In this document: positions 6,812-14,986 of the stretch, piece by piece
Numbering within the stretch: the stretch's first letter is position 1
Layout: every line of letters starts with the position of its first letter
DNA from: an uncultured Acidobacteriota bacterium
GTDB taxonomy: Bacteria > Acidobacteriota > Terriglobia > UBA7540
NCBI GenBank assembly: GCA_937900045.1
Contig: CALCEB010000280.1
Location: forward strand, 1 to 15,038
Length of the DNA: 15,038 nucleotides
Direction of reading: 5' to 3'
Made by a program: the position numbers and the translations under genes
Notes under the pieces: model-generated
Databases searched by the model: none
Told to the model about the DNA's origin: nothing
What the model saw: the letters and a program-made list of their open reading frames with translations, nothing else

Positions 6812-9644
6812 GCAGGGCGCTGATCCCCGGATTCTTCGGCAAGCTGACCAGATTCGCAAGAAGGCGAAATGCTCCCGGCACGCCCTCCGGCAATTGCCGG
6901 TAGAGGGCATAGGCGCAGTAGACATAGGCCCCTTTACCGTACCTTGCAACCAGCAATCCTCCTTTTTGCGGCTCTTGACCCGGATCGTGGGTTTCAAGCA
7001 GGGCTTGATAATGGGAATCCCACGACTTCATGAACCCATGCCCCCGCTCCTCATACCACCCGTTAAAGTCCGCCGGCGTGATTTTGTTCGGCCACGTCAT
7101 CAACGGATTCGACGGCTCCAGAATCTTCACCTTTGAGGTCTCATCCACCACCACTTCTGGGTTATTGGATAGGTCATAAGGATAAGGAGCATAGTTGTGG
7201 TTGTATTCCGGCGTGTTGAACTCGACGATCACCACCCCTCCGTTCTTCACGTACTCGAGCAGTCTGGCGTTATGGATTCGCAAGTCATCACGGACGGCAT
7301 AGGCGCGGATTCCAAGCAAGATCATATCATATTGGCTCAGGTCTCCCTCTGCCAGGTCTTGCGTTGTTAGCAATTGGGCTTTCAAATTCAGGCTGCCCAG
7401 CGATTCGGGGACTTCATCACCGCTGCCCATGACATAACCAATTTTCAAGCCGGGCGCGACCTTGACATTGACGCCGGTTGTACGATAGACCGCCGGCTGG
7501 TAGTAGTTGTAGGGCCGGAGGCCCGGGTAGCCGACCGGTCGAAAACCCTTGGAGTAAGTGCGTCCCTTGAACTGGGCGAGTGCCATGACCACATAAGGTT
7601 TCTCCTGAAGGTTCGGGCAGGACACTCGGAACGCAAGGCTCTGTTCTTGTCCGGCTGCTGGAATGGAGAATGTGGCTTCATCGGGCGCCGCGCTCCAGCC
7701 CTGGGGCATCTTCAGGCGCAATGCGCCCTTGGCTTGTGATGTGACCTCGCTGCGAACGGCGGCAATCAGATTGAAGGTCTTCGTTCCGAGCGGCAGAATT
7801 CCCGCACTGGGAGAGATCGCGATTGAGATGGCCGGTCCAACAGCAAGCGGATTCAGGACTGGCCCGATCCGTTCAACGCGGTGCACCGTCTGCACGACTT
7901 GGCCTTGATGGATCGTGGCGCCGTGATAGACGTAATCCACCCACGCCGTCAGCGGGTACGGGGCAAAAGAGAGATTCAGATATTTGGGATTGTTGATATC
8001 GTAGAAAGCCTGCTCGATGTTGGGGCGGCTGAAGTAAGGACGCGTATAAGCCGCGTCATCCGCAACGGTGACCGCGAACTGCTGATCTGCTGCCACTTCA
8101 CCCGCCAGACTTGCTCCGGGACTGCTCTGCGGATTCACTTGCCAGGTTTCACTGCTTGGCCATGTTAAGTGAATATCTTTGATGGCAACGGGCTCCATCC
8201 CTTGATCCGCCACATGGACTTTCACTCCAAAATGCTGGCCCGGCGTGGCCACTTGGAAGGCCGTAGGTTGAGGCATCAGCGACGCGAAGAAGCCTTTCGA
8301 TTCGTGAGCTGGAGTTACGGTAGCAAGCAAAGAAAGTCCCAAGGCTCGAGTGATCGCCGTGTTGAATTGGGCGCGTTTCACATTCAACTCATATAAGATT
8401 TCGTCTTTCGCGTCCGGAGTCAGATTCCCAGTCTTGACTTGGGCGATCAGACCGTTCAAGGTCTTGAGTCCCTCTGCCAATTGGGGAGCGATCCGCTCCG
8501 GATGCAATGCCGTAAAGCCGCGCATCGCGGCTTCCACGGACTGGTTGATGGCGGTCAGGCCTTGGCGGAGCGGCTCTGCCTGATCCTGCGGAGCGAGGCT
8601 GGCGATTCCTGGCAGAGACGTGTCAATCCCATCAAAAAAAGACTGCTCGTGACCCGGCGCAGCAACCCGGGAGCCAAATCGATGGTAGGGGCTCATGCGA
8701 GGCCCGGCGGGCGGAATCCCCACCCCGCCATTCTGAGTTTTTTGCAAGGCCAGTCCCTGTGCGGCAATCTGAATAAAGGAATAACCGATTATCGGATCGT
8801 ATTGCCCTTCGGGAATTTGAACGTCGGTTGAAAGAAGGCCGTTGATCCAGGTTTTGTGAATGTAATCCTCAAACTTCACGGGCTCCAACCGGCGCGTGGC
8901 GTAGTCGTAGATGCCCTTGGAAGTGACGGCAAACCGCGGAACGCGAGCGTACATCTTCAGCGGCTTCCACGGCTTGAGGCCCTGCTGGATTTGGCCCGGA
9001 AAAACATTCGGATCACCCGCCGCATTGAACACCTGCTGGGCAAATTGGCCAGCCAGCTCGTGATGGCCATGGCCGTCCGTCGGCCCGCCCACCCAGACGG
9101 AAGTTACCACCAGTGGGCGGGTCATCCGAATGACTCGGACCACGTCATAGAAGACGCGGTCATAACCCCACTTGGCGAGCGACTCTTCCTTCGATTTCGA
9201 AAATCCGAAATCGGCCGCTCGCGTCCAATACTGGCTCACTCCGGTGTAGCGGTCCTCGGCCAGCAGTTCTTCGGTGCGCAGAATCCCCAGCGCGTCCCAG
9301 TAGTCTGAGGACATCACGTTCATTCCGCCCTCGCCCCGGTTCAGCGTCAACTGCATCACTCGCGCGCCCTGGCCTCGGGATTCGTATGTAAGCATCCCGC
9401 CGTCTTCGTCGTCCGGGTGCGCCGTGATCAGGATGAGGCTGGCGCGCGTGTGCAATTTCAGCAGGCTCTGCCAAACGCCCGCTGCGCCGCGGTCGATGCC
9501 AAGCGGCGAGGCGCTGATGGAAGGCCCCGGCGCGGGGAAATTCGCCGTCTGACCGGGCAACACAACCAGCGCAACGAGCCACGCAAACACAGCGGCAATG
9601 GCCAGCCGCGCAATTGAGAACCGGTTGGAAGAGCGTAGTCTCAT
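6807..9644 (-). CDS. Exported PIG-L/LmbE deacetylase with C-terminal GATase-like domain
   Basis: This is a 945-residue protein with a signal peptide or anchor (hydrophobic residues 14-30). A PIG-L/LmbE metal-dependent N-acetylglucosaminyl-deacetylase domain follows at about 68-330. The zinc and catalytic motif AHPDDE is at 75-80, RTEEL at 123-127 and DGHGHHE at 190-196, so the active site looks intact. The middle (about 430-710) is predicted beta-rich, with a stretch like NPCBM-associated NEW3 domains near 640-700. The C-terminal part, about 720-940, resembles a ThuA/class I amidotransferase-like fold (MILLGIRAYAVRDDL, GGVVIVEFN, GKGAYVYCAYALYRQ). Typical LmbE proteins are only about 230-300 residues. 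The start at 9644 overlaps the stop of the MBL gene by one base, implying coupled translation. The likely substrate is an N-acetylated sugar or glycoconjugate outside the cytoplasm, and its identity is unknown. Confidence 0.9.
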   Translation of the reverse strand: MRLRSSNRFSIARLAIAAVFAWLVALVVLPGQTANFPAPGPSISASPLGIDRGAAGVWQSLLKLHTRASLILITAHPDDEDGGMLTYESRGQGARVMQLTLNRGEGGMNVMSSDYWDALGILRTEELLAEDRYTGVSQYWTRAADFGFSKSKEESLAKWGYDRVFYDVVRVIRMTRPLVVTSVWVGGPTDGHGHHELAGQFAQQVFNAAGDPNVFPGQIQQGLKPWKPLKMYARVPRFAVTSKGIYDYATRRLEPVKFEDYIHKTWINGLLSTDVQIPEGQYDPIIGYSFIQIAAQGLALQKTQNGGVGIPPAGPRMSPYHRFGSRVAAPGHEQSFFDGIDTSLPGIASLAPQDQAEPLRQGLTAINQSVEAAMRGFTALHPERIAPQLAEGLKTLNGLIAQVKTGNLTPDAKDEILYELNVKRAQFNTAITRALGLSLLATVTPAHESKGFFASLMPQPTAFQVATPGQHFGVKVHVADQGMEPVAIKDIHLTWPSSETWQVNPQSSPGASLAGEVAADQQFAVTVADDAAYTRPYFSRPNIEQAFYDINNPKYLNLSFAPYPLTAWVDYVYHGATIHQGQVVQTVHRVERIGPVLNPLAVGPAISIAISPSAGILPLGTKTFNLIAAVRSEVTSQAKGALRLKMPQGWSAAPDEATFSIPAAGQEQSLAFRVSCPNLQEKPYVVMALAQFKGRTYSKGFRPVGYPGLRPYNYYQPAVYRTTGVNVKVAPGLKIGYVMGSGDEVPESLGSLNLKAQLLTTQDLAEGDLSQYDMILLGIRAYAVRDDLRIHNARLLEYVKNGGVVIVEFNTPEYNHNYAPYPYDLSNNPEVVVDETSKVKILEPSNPLMTWPNKITPADFNGWYEERGHGFMKSWDSHYQALLETHDPGQEPQKGGLLVARYGKGAYVYCAYALYRQLPEGVPGAFRLLANLVSLPKNPGISALP

Positions 9645-10285
9645 CAGAGGATCTCAACCTGGCAATTCTTCACCAAGGATTTGAACTTCTCAGCGTCGGC
9701 TAGAGTGCCAACAATTGCGCTGTAATGCATGGGGATCGCGATCTTGGGATGGGTCGCGCGGGCCGCTTCCACCGCTTCCTCTGCGGTCATCACGTAAGTA
9801 CCGGATACCGGAAGCAGCGCTATATCGCAACGGATGGAGCTCATTTCCGGGATGCAGTCGGTATCGCCCGCGTGGTAGACCCTGACGCCATTCATCTGAA
9901 TCACGAAGCCGCAACCACCGCCGCCCTGCGGATGAAATGACTTGCCGGGCTCGCTGAACTTGTTGATGTTGTAGGCTGCGACTGCCTCAATCTCAACCCC
10001 ATCGACGGCAGTCTTTTGTCCGGGTTCAAGAAAATGGATCGCCTTTGACTTGACGTTTTTCAACTGGTCCTTGCAGCGCACGCTGGCCACAATGATGGTT
10101 TGCGGAGTAAGGACTTTCTCAAAATCCTCGGGACTGAAATGATCGAAATGCTCGTGAGTCAGAAGCAGGATTTCTGCCTGATCGCGATCTTTTACTTGAA
10201 ATGGATCGACGTAAATGACCTTTGTTCCGGCAATACGAAAAGTGTCGTGAGCCATGCGCCGGATATCAAGATTCATGAGTTTCAT
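9644..10285 (-). CDS. MBL-fold metal-dependent hydrolase (UlaG-like)
   Basis: This is a 213-residue metallo-beta-lactamase-fold protein of the short UlaG-like/predicted Zn-hydrolase type. Metal ligands are visible in THEHFDHFS (H44, H46, D48, H49), in the HAGDTD segment and in the C-terminal PMHY histidine. UlaG-type members hydrolyse lactones or act on nucleotides, but the substrate here is not evident. There is no signal peptide, so it is cytoplasmic. The start at 10285 is chosen for AGAGG 6 nt upstream. A start at 10333 would add 16 basic residues and ignore this site. The stop codon shares a base with the ATG of the PIG-L gene (TGATG), so the two are translated together, although the partner is exported. 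It lies 168 bp downstream of fmt. Confidence 0.88.
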   Translation of the reverse strand: MKLMNLDIRRMAHDTFRIAGTKVIYVDPFQVKDRDQAEILLLTHEHFDHFSPEDFEKVLTPQTIIVASVRCKDQLKNVKSKAIHFLEPGQKTAVDGVEIEAVAAYNINKFSEPGKSFHPQGGGGCGFVIQMNGVRVYHAGDTDCIPEMSSIRCDIALLPVSGTYVMTAEEAVEAARATHPKIAIPMHYSAIVGTLADAEKFKSLVKNCQVEIL

Positions 10286-10453
10286 AAATGACCTCTCTCT
10301 CTTCGCCCAAGTTTTGGCCAGAAACCTAGCCAACTTCCATCCTCGATATCAGGAACAGCTTAACACCAACTCTTCTATCCAAATCCACGGAGCACCAGCG
10401 CAAAGGGTAGTACCTATGCTCCTCGCCCCGTAAAGGAGTTGCCCAATCCAGGT

Positions 10454-11395
10454 TCATGATTCTCCCAGTTTGTCATCCGGGCTGAGCCGGACCCCGTTCA
10501 AGAATTCGGTTGCCCTAATGCGTTTGCGGTCCTCCAACTGCACTTCCAGAATTTCGAGCCAGGAGGAATGTCCACAGGCCACCAGCAGCCGTTTGTACTC
10601 TGTGCGCAGGGCGCCGGGCGGTTTGGGAGAATCTGCGTGGGCGCTTGCTGGCGCCGCTGTCCAGATTTTCAGAGATCGGCCACGAAACTTGGTGAAAGCC
10701 GTGGGCCAGGGCCGCATTCCGCGCACCAACCTCCAGACTTCATCAGCAGACTTATTCCAATCGATTCGCCCATCTTCTTTCTTAAGGATAGGAGCAATGG
10801 TTGCCAGATTGTCATCCTGCGGAGTAGGGTCGATATCTCCGGATTCAACCCGGCGCAGCGTTCTCACCATCAGGCTGGCGCCGATCCGGCTGAGGCGCTC
10901 GGAGAGCGTCTCCGAAGTGTCTTCGGGACGGATGGGGGTCTCTTCTTGCAAAAAAATCGGTCCCGTATCCAGACCTGGGCCGATCTTCATGGTCGTCACT
11001 CCGGTGACGCTTTCTCCTCGAACAATAGACCACGGAATCGGGGCGGCGCCGCGATACTTGGGCAGCAATGATGCGTGCAAGTTGATGTTGCCAAAACGCG
11101 GAAGATCGATCATCCAGGCGGGAATGATGTGGCCGTAGGCCACCACGACGATCGCCTCTGGATTTGAGATCGCAATGATTTCCTGGACGGAGGGCTCCTT
11201 GAGCCTAGCGGGTTGGAAGACTTTCAATCCGGCTCGAACCGCGGCCTCTTTCACGGGGGACGCTTTCACCGCGTAGCCGCGGCCTTGGGGCTCATCGGGG
11301 TTCGTCACTACCAGCTCAATTTCAAATTTCTCTTCGATCAGCCGCTCGAGCGTTGGAACCGCGAACTGTGGAGTGCCGCAGAAAATGATCCGCAT
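10454..11395 (-). CDS. fmt: Methionyl-tRNA formyltransferase
   Basis: This 313-residue enzyme transfers a formyl group from 10-formyltetrahydrofolate to Met-tRNAfMet for translation initiation. The N-terminal Rossmann-type domain (1-190) starts with the classic MRIIFCGTPQFAVP. The catalytic triad is N105, H107 (in HASLLPKYRGAAPI, 107-120) and D143 (GPGLDTGPI), equivalent to E. coli Asn106, His108 and Asp144. The C-terminal OB-like domain contains the expected ILKKEDGRIDW and VRGMRPWPTAF blocks. Length is normal (about 310-315). The start codon is fixed by the conserved N-terminus although no Shine-Dalgarno is visible. It lies 109 bp downstream of def on the same strand, the classical pairing. 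A 5-bp hairpin at 10419-10438 follows the gene but is too weak to call a terminator. Confidence 0.97.
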   Translation of the reverse strand: MRIIFCGTPQFAVPTLERLIEEKFEIELVVTNPDEPQGRGYAVKASPVKEAAVRAGLKVFQPARLKEPSVQEIIAISNPEAIVVVAYGHIIPAWMIDLPRFGNINLHASLLPKYRGAAPIPWSIVRGESVTGVTTMKIGPGLDTGPIFLQEETPIRPEDTSETLSERLSRIGASLMVRTLRRVESGDIDPTPQDDNLATIAPILKKEDGRIDWNKSADEVWRLVRGMRPWPTAFTKFRGRSLKIWTAAPASAHADSPKPPGALRTEYKRLLVACGHSSWLEILEVQLEDRKRIRATEFLNGVRLSPDDKLGES

Positions 11396-11504
11396 GAAGA
11401 TTGTTTGAGAAAACTGCTTGAGGTGACGGCATCGCCGGTGGCGGCTGTTGCCGGAACGTCGTCTGCACTCTAGAGGGAGGCGAGACGAAACATCAAAAGG
11501 CCGA

Positions 11505-12014
11505 TCACCATTCTCCAGCCCTTGCCATTTTCCGTATTTTGCGCCGGATCGAATCTCTTTTCAACTTGCTGAGATGCTGAATGAAAAGGATGCCGTTCAA
11601 GTGATCAATTTCGTGGCAGAAGGCCCGGGCCAGCAGACCTTCGCCTGGTATTTCGAATTCTTCACCACGAACATTCTGCGCGCGTACCGCAGCCTTCATC
11701 GGCCTCGCTGTGGACGCCCGGAAATTGGGCAGACTCAGGCAACCCTCTTCATCCGTCTGGTTTCCTTCACTGGAAAGAATGACGGGATTCACCAACACCA
11801 CCCGCGACCTTGGGTCCTCGCCGGTGGTGACGTCGATGACGCACAGCCGTTTGCCGATTCCGATTTGGGGCGCTGCGAGGCCCACGCCTCGAGCGGCATA
11901 CATAGTTTCAAACATGTCACTCACCAGCTTCTCGAGTTCCGAATCAAATGCCGTGACGATTGCGGATGATGTTTCGAGAACTGGCTCACCGTATTTCACA
12001 ATGGGATAGATCAT
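11505..12014 (-). CDS. def: Peptide deformylase
   Basis: This 169-residue metalloenzyme removes the N-formyl group from nascent proteins at the ribosome. All three family motifs are intact: GVGLAAPQ (43-50), EGCLS (90-94, metal ligand C92) and HEIDH (134-138, ligands H134 and H138, catalytic E135). Length is typical. The C-terminal helix (LSKLKRDSIRRKIRKMARAGEW) is strongly basic, as expected for a segment that docks on the ribosome. The ATG at 12014 (MIYPIVKYGEPVL) matches the family start; the ribosome binding site is poor. It lies between aroC (78 bp upstream) and fmt (109 bp downstream), all on the same strand, so the three may be co-transcribed. Confidence 0.97.
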   Translation of the reverse strand: MIYPIVKYGEPVLETSSAIVTAFDSELEKLVSDMFETMYAARGVGLAAPQIGIGKRLCVIDVTTGEDPRSRVVLVNPVILSSEGNQTDEEGCLSLPNFRASTARPMKAAVRAQNVRGEEFEIPGEGLLARAFCHEIDHLNGILFIQHLSKLKRDSIRRKIRKMARAGEW

Positions 12015-12092
12015 AGTCTTGATTTGTAACGACGGGCTTGAGCGTTGCAGTCGCCGTCCGAATCCAGTTAAGCCGGTTTCCTAAACGCGGCG

Positions 12093-13268
12093 CTAGAATC
12101 GCCTTACTTGTTCAAGGTAGCCCTCAAGATTGCGCCGCGTCTCCAGGATGGAGTCTCCGCCGAACTTTTCAAGCATGGCGCGCGCCAGAGTCAGCGACAT
12201 CATCGCTTCGCCCACCACACCCGCCGCCGGAACCACGCAGACGTCGGAGCGCTCGTAAGCTGCTTTCACCGGCTCCCGGGTTTCAAAGCTCACGGATTCG
12301 AGCGGCCGCCGCAGCGTGGAGATGGGCTTTAAATAGCCGCGAACCACAATTTCTTCGCCGTTCGTCATGCCGCCCTCGAGTCCTCCCGCACGGTTCGATT
12401 TGCGTGTGAACCGCGAAGCATTGCGATCGTAGCCGATTTCATCCTGCACGGCGGACCCGGGCCGCAAAGCGTTGCTGAAGGCTTCACCAATCTCAACCCC
12501 TTTCACCGCCTGGATTGACATCATGGCTTGCGCGAGCTGTCCGTCCAGCCTTTCATCCCACTGCGCGCAGGAACCAAGCCCCGCTGGCGCGCCCTTAGCG
12601 CGAACCTCAAAGATGCCGCCCACCGTGTCGCGGCTCTGCGTGGCCCGGTCAACTTCATCTTTCATTTTCGCTTCAACCTCTGGATCAACGCAGCTCATGA
12701 CGATTTCGTCTTTGCTTTGTAGGGCGGCAATGGATTCGAAAGGCACAGGCTCCGGACCAAGGGCCACACTTCCCACGGCCACCACGTGGCTTGCGACTTG
12801 GACACCCATTTCTGCAAGGTAAAGCTTGGCCATGGACCCCGCGCCCACCCGGGCCGCCGTTTCTCTAGCGCTGGCGCGCTCCAGCACATAGCGCGCGTCC
12901 TTGAAGTTGTACTTCAAGCAGCCGGCAAGGTCTGCGTGGCCGGGCCGCGGCGGGGAAAGCGGCTTGTATTTGGCGCGGGACTCGGGATCATCTTCCACCG
13001 ACATGGCGTCTTTCCAGTTTGTCCAATCCCGATTTTCGATATACAGGGCAATAGGTGAACCGATCGTTTCCCCATGCCGGACTCCAGAAATGAACTGTGC
13101 CGTGTCGGACTCAATTTTCATCCGGCCGCCGCGGCCGTAGCCGCCCATCCGGCGCTTCAACTCGCGATTGACAAATCCGGTGTCCACGCGCAATCCCGCT
13201 GGCAGGCCGGAGATGATGGTGACCAAGCCCTGGCCGTGCGACTCACCGGCAGTTTGAAATCTCAGCAT
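12093..13268 (-). CDS. aroC: Chorismate synthase
   Basis: This 391-residue FMN-dependent enzyme converts 5-enolpyruvylshikimate-3-phosphate to chorismate, the last common step to aromatic amino acids, folate and quinones. Signature motifs are GESHG (8-12) with the invariant His11, RRMGGYGRGGRM (39-50), RPGHADLAG, RASARETAARVGAG and the C-terminal GGMTNGEEIVVR. The length of about 390 residues matches the longer bacterial form. The ATG at 13268 gives the canonical MLRFQTAGESHG start. The ATG at 13334 would add 22 non-conserved residues and run towards the repeat. A GAGTGG sequence just upstream serves as a modest ribosome binding site. It heads the aroC-def-fmt run; its leader or promoter region carries a REPIN-like element 50 bp upstream of the start codon. 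Confidence 0.97.
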   Translation of the reverse strand: MLRFQTAGESHGQGLVTIISGLPAGLRVDTGFVNRELKRRMGGYGRGGRMKIESDTAQFISGVRHGETIGSPIALYIENRDWTNWKDAMSVEDDPESRAKYKPLSPPRPGHADLAGCLKYNFKDARYVLERASARETAARVGAGSMAKLYLAEMGVQVASHVVAVGSVALGPEPVPFESIAALQSKDEIVMSCVDPEVEAKMKDEVDRATQSRDTVGGIFEVRAKGAPAGLGSCAQWDERLDGQLAQAMMSIQAVKGVEIGEAFSNALRPGSAVQDEIGYDRNASRFTRKSNRAGGLEGGMTNGEEIVVRGYLKPISTLRRPLESVSFETREPVKAAYERSDVCVVPAAGVVGEAMMSLTLARAMLEKFGGDSILETRRNLEGYLEQVRRF

Positions 13269-13318
13269 ATCCCACTCTTCAACGCCTACCTGGGCCGTCA
13301 GGGTCGTAGTACAGTTTC

Positions 13319-13390
13319 CTGTAGCGGGGCTCAATGAGCGCCGGAAACTATCGAGAATTAAAGTTCGGCAGTCATAGACCGCCGCTACAA
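13319..13390 (+). repeat. REPIN-like element, copy A
   Basis: This is a 72-bp element made of two inverted units of about 28-30 bp around a 12-bp spacer. It begins CTGTAGCGG and ends CCGCTACAA. Each unit contains its own small hairpin (GCTC-AAT-GAGC on the left, GTC-ATA-GAC flanked by GGC/GCC on the right). It aligns without gaps to the reverse complement of copy B (13749-13820), with about 56 of 72 bases identical by hand count. It sits upstream of aroC. Confidence 0.75.
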
Positions 13391-13748
13391 CAAGCGAACT
13401 CTACCACTATCCCATCCGGACACTTGTTGCAAATACTTCAATCCGGGATATTGACGAACCCCTGTCTTTTTGAGAATGAAAGTGACGGCAACGACTATAG
13501 CGCCGGTCTCTGGCCGCTGGATTTTCGATTCAACCTGCGACGAGGGCAAGCAGACTCACCCGGATTACTCACGAATTTCCTTTGGATGAGCGGCAATTCA
13601 GAGTTTCAACCGTGCCGTTCGGGCTGGCCGGCATATTCCCGATGGTTCGTCCCTCAAAGTTGCGGGGCTGAGTGTGTTCCGCCGGGCACCCGCATAAACC
13701 GATTATTTTAGTGGAATTACAATATAAGGTCAAAAAACTTATTCGCGG
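13391..13748. other. 358-bp gene-free segment between inverted REPIN-like copies
   Basis: I find no convincing gene here. Open frames crossing it are short, start within or near the repeats and have unconserved composition. The last 40 bases (about 13701-13740) are clearly more AT-rich than the surroundings. They include TACAAT at 13718-13723 with a weak TAAACC 17 bp upstream, a possible plus-strand promoter for the GH130 gene. The rest could hold regulatory sequence, a small RNA or gene remnants, but nothing specific can be named. Confidence 0.4.
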
Positions 13749-13820
13749 CTGTAGCGGCGCTCATAGAGCGCCGAACTTGGATCCTCAACGGTTTCCGGCG
13801 CTCATAGAGCGCAGCTACAG
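13749..13820 (-). repeat. REPIN-like element, copy B
   Basis: This is a 72-bp element with ends CTGTAGC and GCTACAG. Two inverted units each contain a hairpin CGCTC-ATA-GAGCG, extended in the left unit to a perfect 8-bp stem CGGCGCTC/GAGCGCCG. Read on the minus strand it matches copy A along its full length without gaps. Its edge lies 122 bp upstream of the GH130 start codon. Confidence 0.78.
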
Positions 13821-13942
13821 CAGACGGCGACACTACTCCAATGGAAACCGATTTGCGTTTTTTGCGATTTGATGTTCGAATTTCGGACGTGGATGGCGGC
13901 ACGCCGTACCGCCTGGCCACGCTCGAAGAGGAGGGATGGGCC

Positions 13943-14983
13943 ATGCGTAAGTACAGTCTCGCGGCAGCCGTAGCTTCTTTAGTTATTTTTGGCATGAGTT
14001 TCCCGGCGCCTCGGTGGGGCGTGGCAAACCTTTACAGTTTGCGCCTTCCATTCGGCGTCTGGCGGCGCGCAACCTTGCAACCCATCCTGCGGCCGAAGGG
14101 CCATGGCTTCGAGTCGGCGGGAGTATTCAATCCAGCGGTTGTGCGCAACGCTGGCCGGATTGTGATGCTCTACCGCGCGCAGAATCGGCAAGGCATCTCA
14201 TCCCTCGGTTTTGCCACCAGCGCGGACGGCTTACACTTCAAGGCACGGGCGAAACCCGTCTTCTTCGCGCAAGCGGATTACGAAAGGGGCGGCGGAGTTG
14301 AAGATCCACGCATCGTCAAAATCGATGGGACGTTTTACATGACTTATACCGGTTACCACAATGAGAGCCGCGCCGGGGCGGCCCATCATGACGCGCAACT
14401 GTGCCTGGCCACGTCTCCGGATCTGATTCACTGGACACGTCACGGTGTGATCATGCCCGCTTACAAAGGGGCGTGGAATGTAGGTTGGACCAAATCGGGA
14501 GCGATCTTAGACAAGAGGATCAATGGCCGGTATTGGATGTACTACTTGGGCGATGCCAAAGGGCAGGGAAGCCAGATGGGGGTGGCGAGTTCGACCGGTC
14601 TCCTCGACTGGAAGGACGCGCTGGATCATCCGGTGTTGAGCAGCCGGCCCGGCAAGTTTGACTCGCGCGTGGTCGAGCCTGGGCCGCCGCCCATTCTGCT
14701 GAAGGATGGAATTCTGCTAATCTATAACGGCACGGACGATCATTTGGTTTATTCCACCGGCTGGGTTTTGTTTGACCGCCAAAATCCCACGAGAGTCCTG
14801 GCCCGGGCTTCGAAGCCTATCTTCACTCCGCAAACTCCCTGGGAGAAGAACGGCCAGACCCCGAACGTGGTCTTCGTCGAAGGCATGGTTCGCAAGGGCG
14901 GCAAATGGTTCTTTTATTATGGGGGCGCGGACAAGTACATCGGCGCGGCGGAGGCGGATGTTCAGAACATCAGTTCGCCGTAG
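13943..14983 (+). CDS. Exported GH130-type glycoside phosphorylase/hydrolase
   Basis: This is a 346-residue protein with a likely signal peptide or anchor (hydrophobic residues 6-20) and a five-bladed beta-propeller of the GH130 type. Characterised members act on beta-mannosides, either phosphorolytically or as hydrolases. Matching blocks are FNPAVV (62-67), LYRA (76-79), ATSADGLHF (91-99), GVEDPRI (118-124), YMTYTGY (132-138), the GPPPILLKDG block, LIYNGTD, NVVFVEGM and YYGGADKYIGAAEAD near the end. D121 in the EDPR motif is the expected general acid. The ATG at 13943 has AGGAGG 8 nt upstream and opens the signal peptide; the frame is open back to 13841, but that extension is unsupported. 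It is divergent from aroC. Phosphate-binding residues could not be assigned, so phosphorylase versus hydrolase is undecided. Confidence 0.88.
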   Translation: MRKYSLAAAVASLVIFGMSFPAPRWGVANLYSLRLPFGVWRRATLQPILRPKGHGFESAGVFNPAVVRNAGRIVMLYRAQNRQGISSLGFATSADGLHFKARAKPVFFAQADYERGGGVEDPRIVKIDGTFYMTYTGYHNESRAGAAHHDAQLCLATSPDLIHWTRHGVIMPAYKGAWNVGWTKSGAILDKRINGRYWMYYLGDAKGQGSQMGVASSTGLLDWKDALDHPVLSSRPGKFDSRVVEPGPPPILLKDGILLIYNGTDDHLVYSTGWVLFDRQNPTRVLARASKPIFTPQTPWEKNGQTPNVVFVEGMVRKGGKWFFYYGGADKYIGAAEADVQNISSP

Positions 14984-14986
14984 GGG

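Noticed and set aside
10286..10453. A terminator or riboswitch between fmt and the MBL gene
   Set aside because: Only a 5-bp hairpin (10419-10438) without a T-run is visible, and no conserved aptamer sequence is recognisable.
13334..13711. A 125-codon plus-strand frame in the aroC-GH130 gap
   Set aside because: It starts inside repeat copy A, lacks a convincing ribosome binding site, and its translation has no recognisable motif or periodicity. I treat it as non-coding.
13841..13942. An N-terminal extension of the GH130 protein to an ATG at 13841
   Set aside because: The ATG at 13943 has a strong AGGAGG site and begins a typical signal peptide. The extra 34 residues are charged and would block export.
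13717..13995. A 92-codon minus-strand frame across repeat copy B and the GH130 start
   Set aside because: It runs through the palindromic repeat and overlaps the GH130 signal peptide. The Ser/Ala/Arg-rich product is what a GC-rich shadow looks like.
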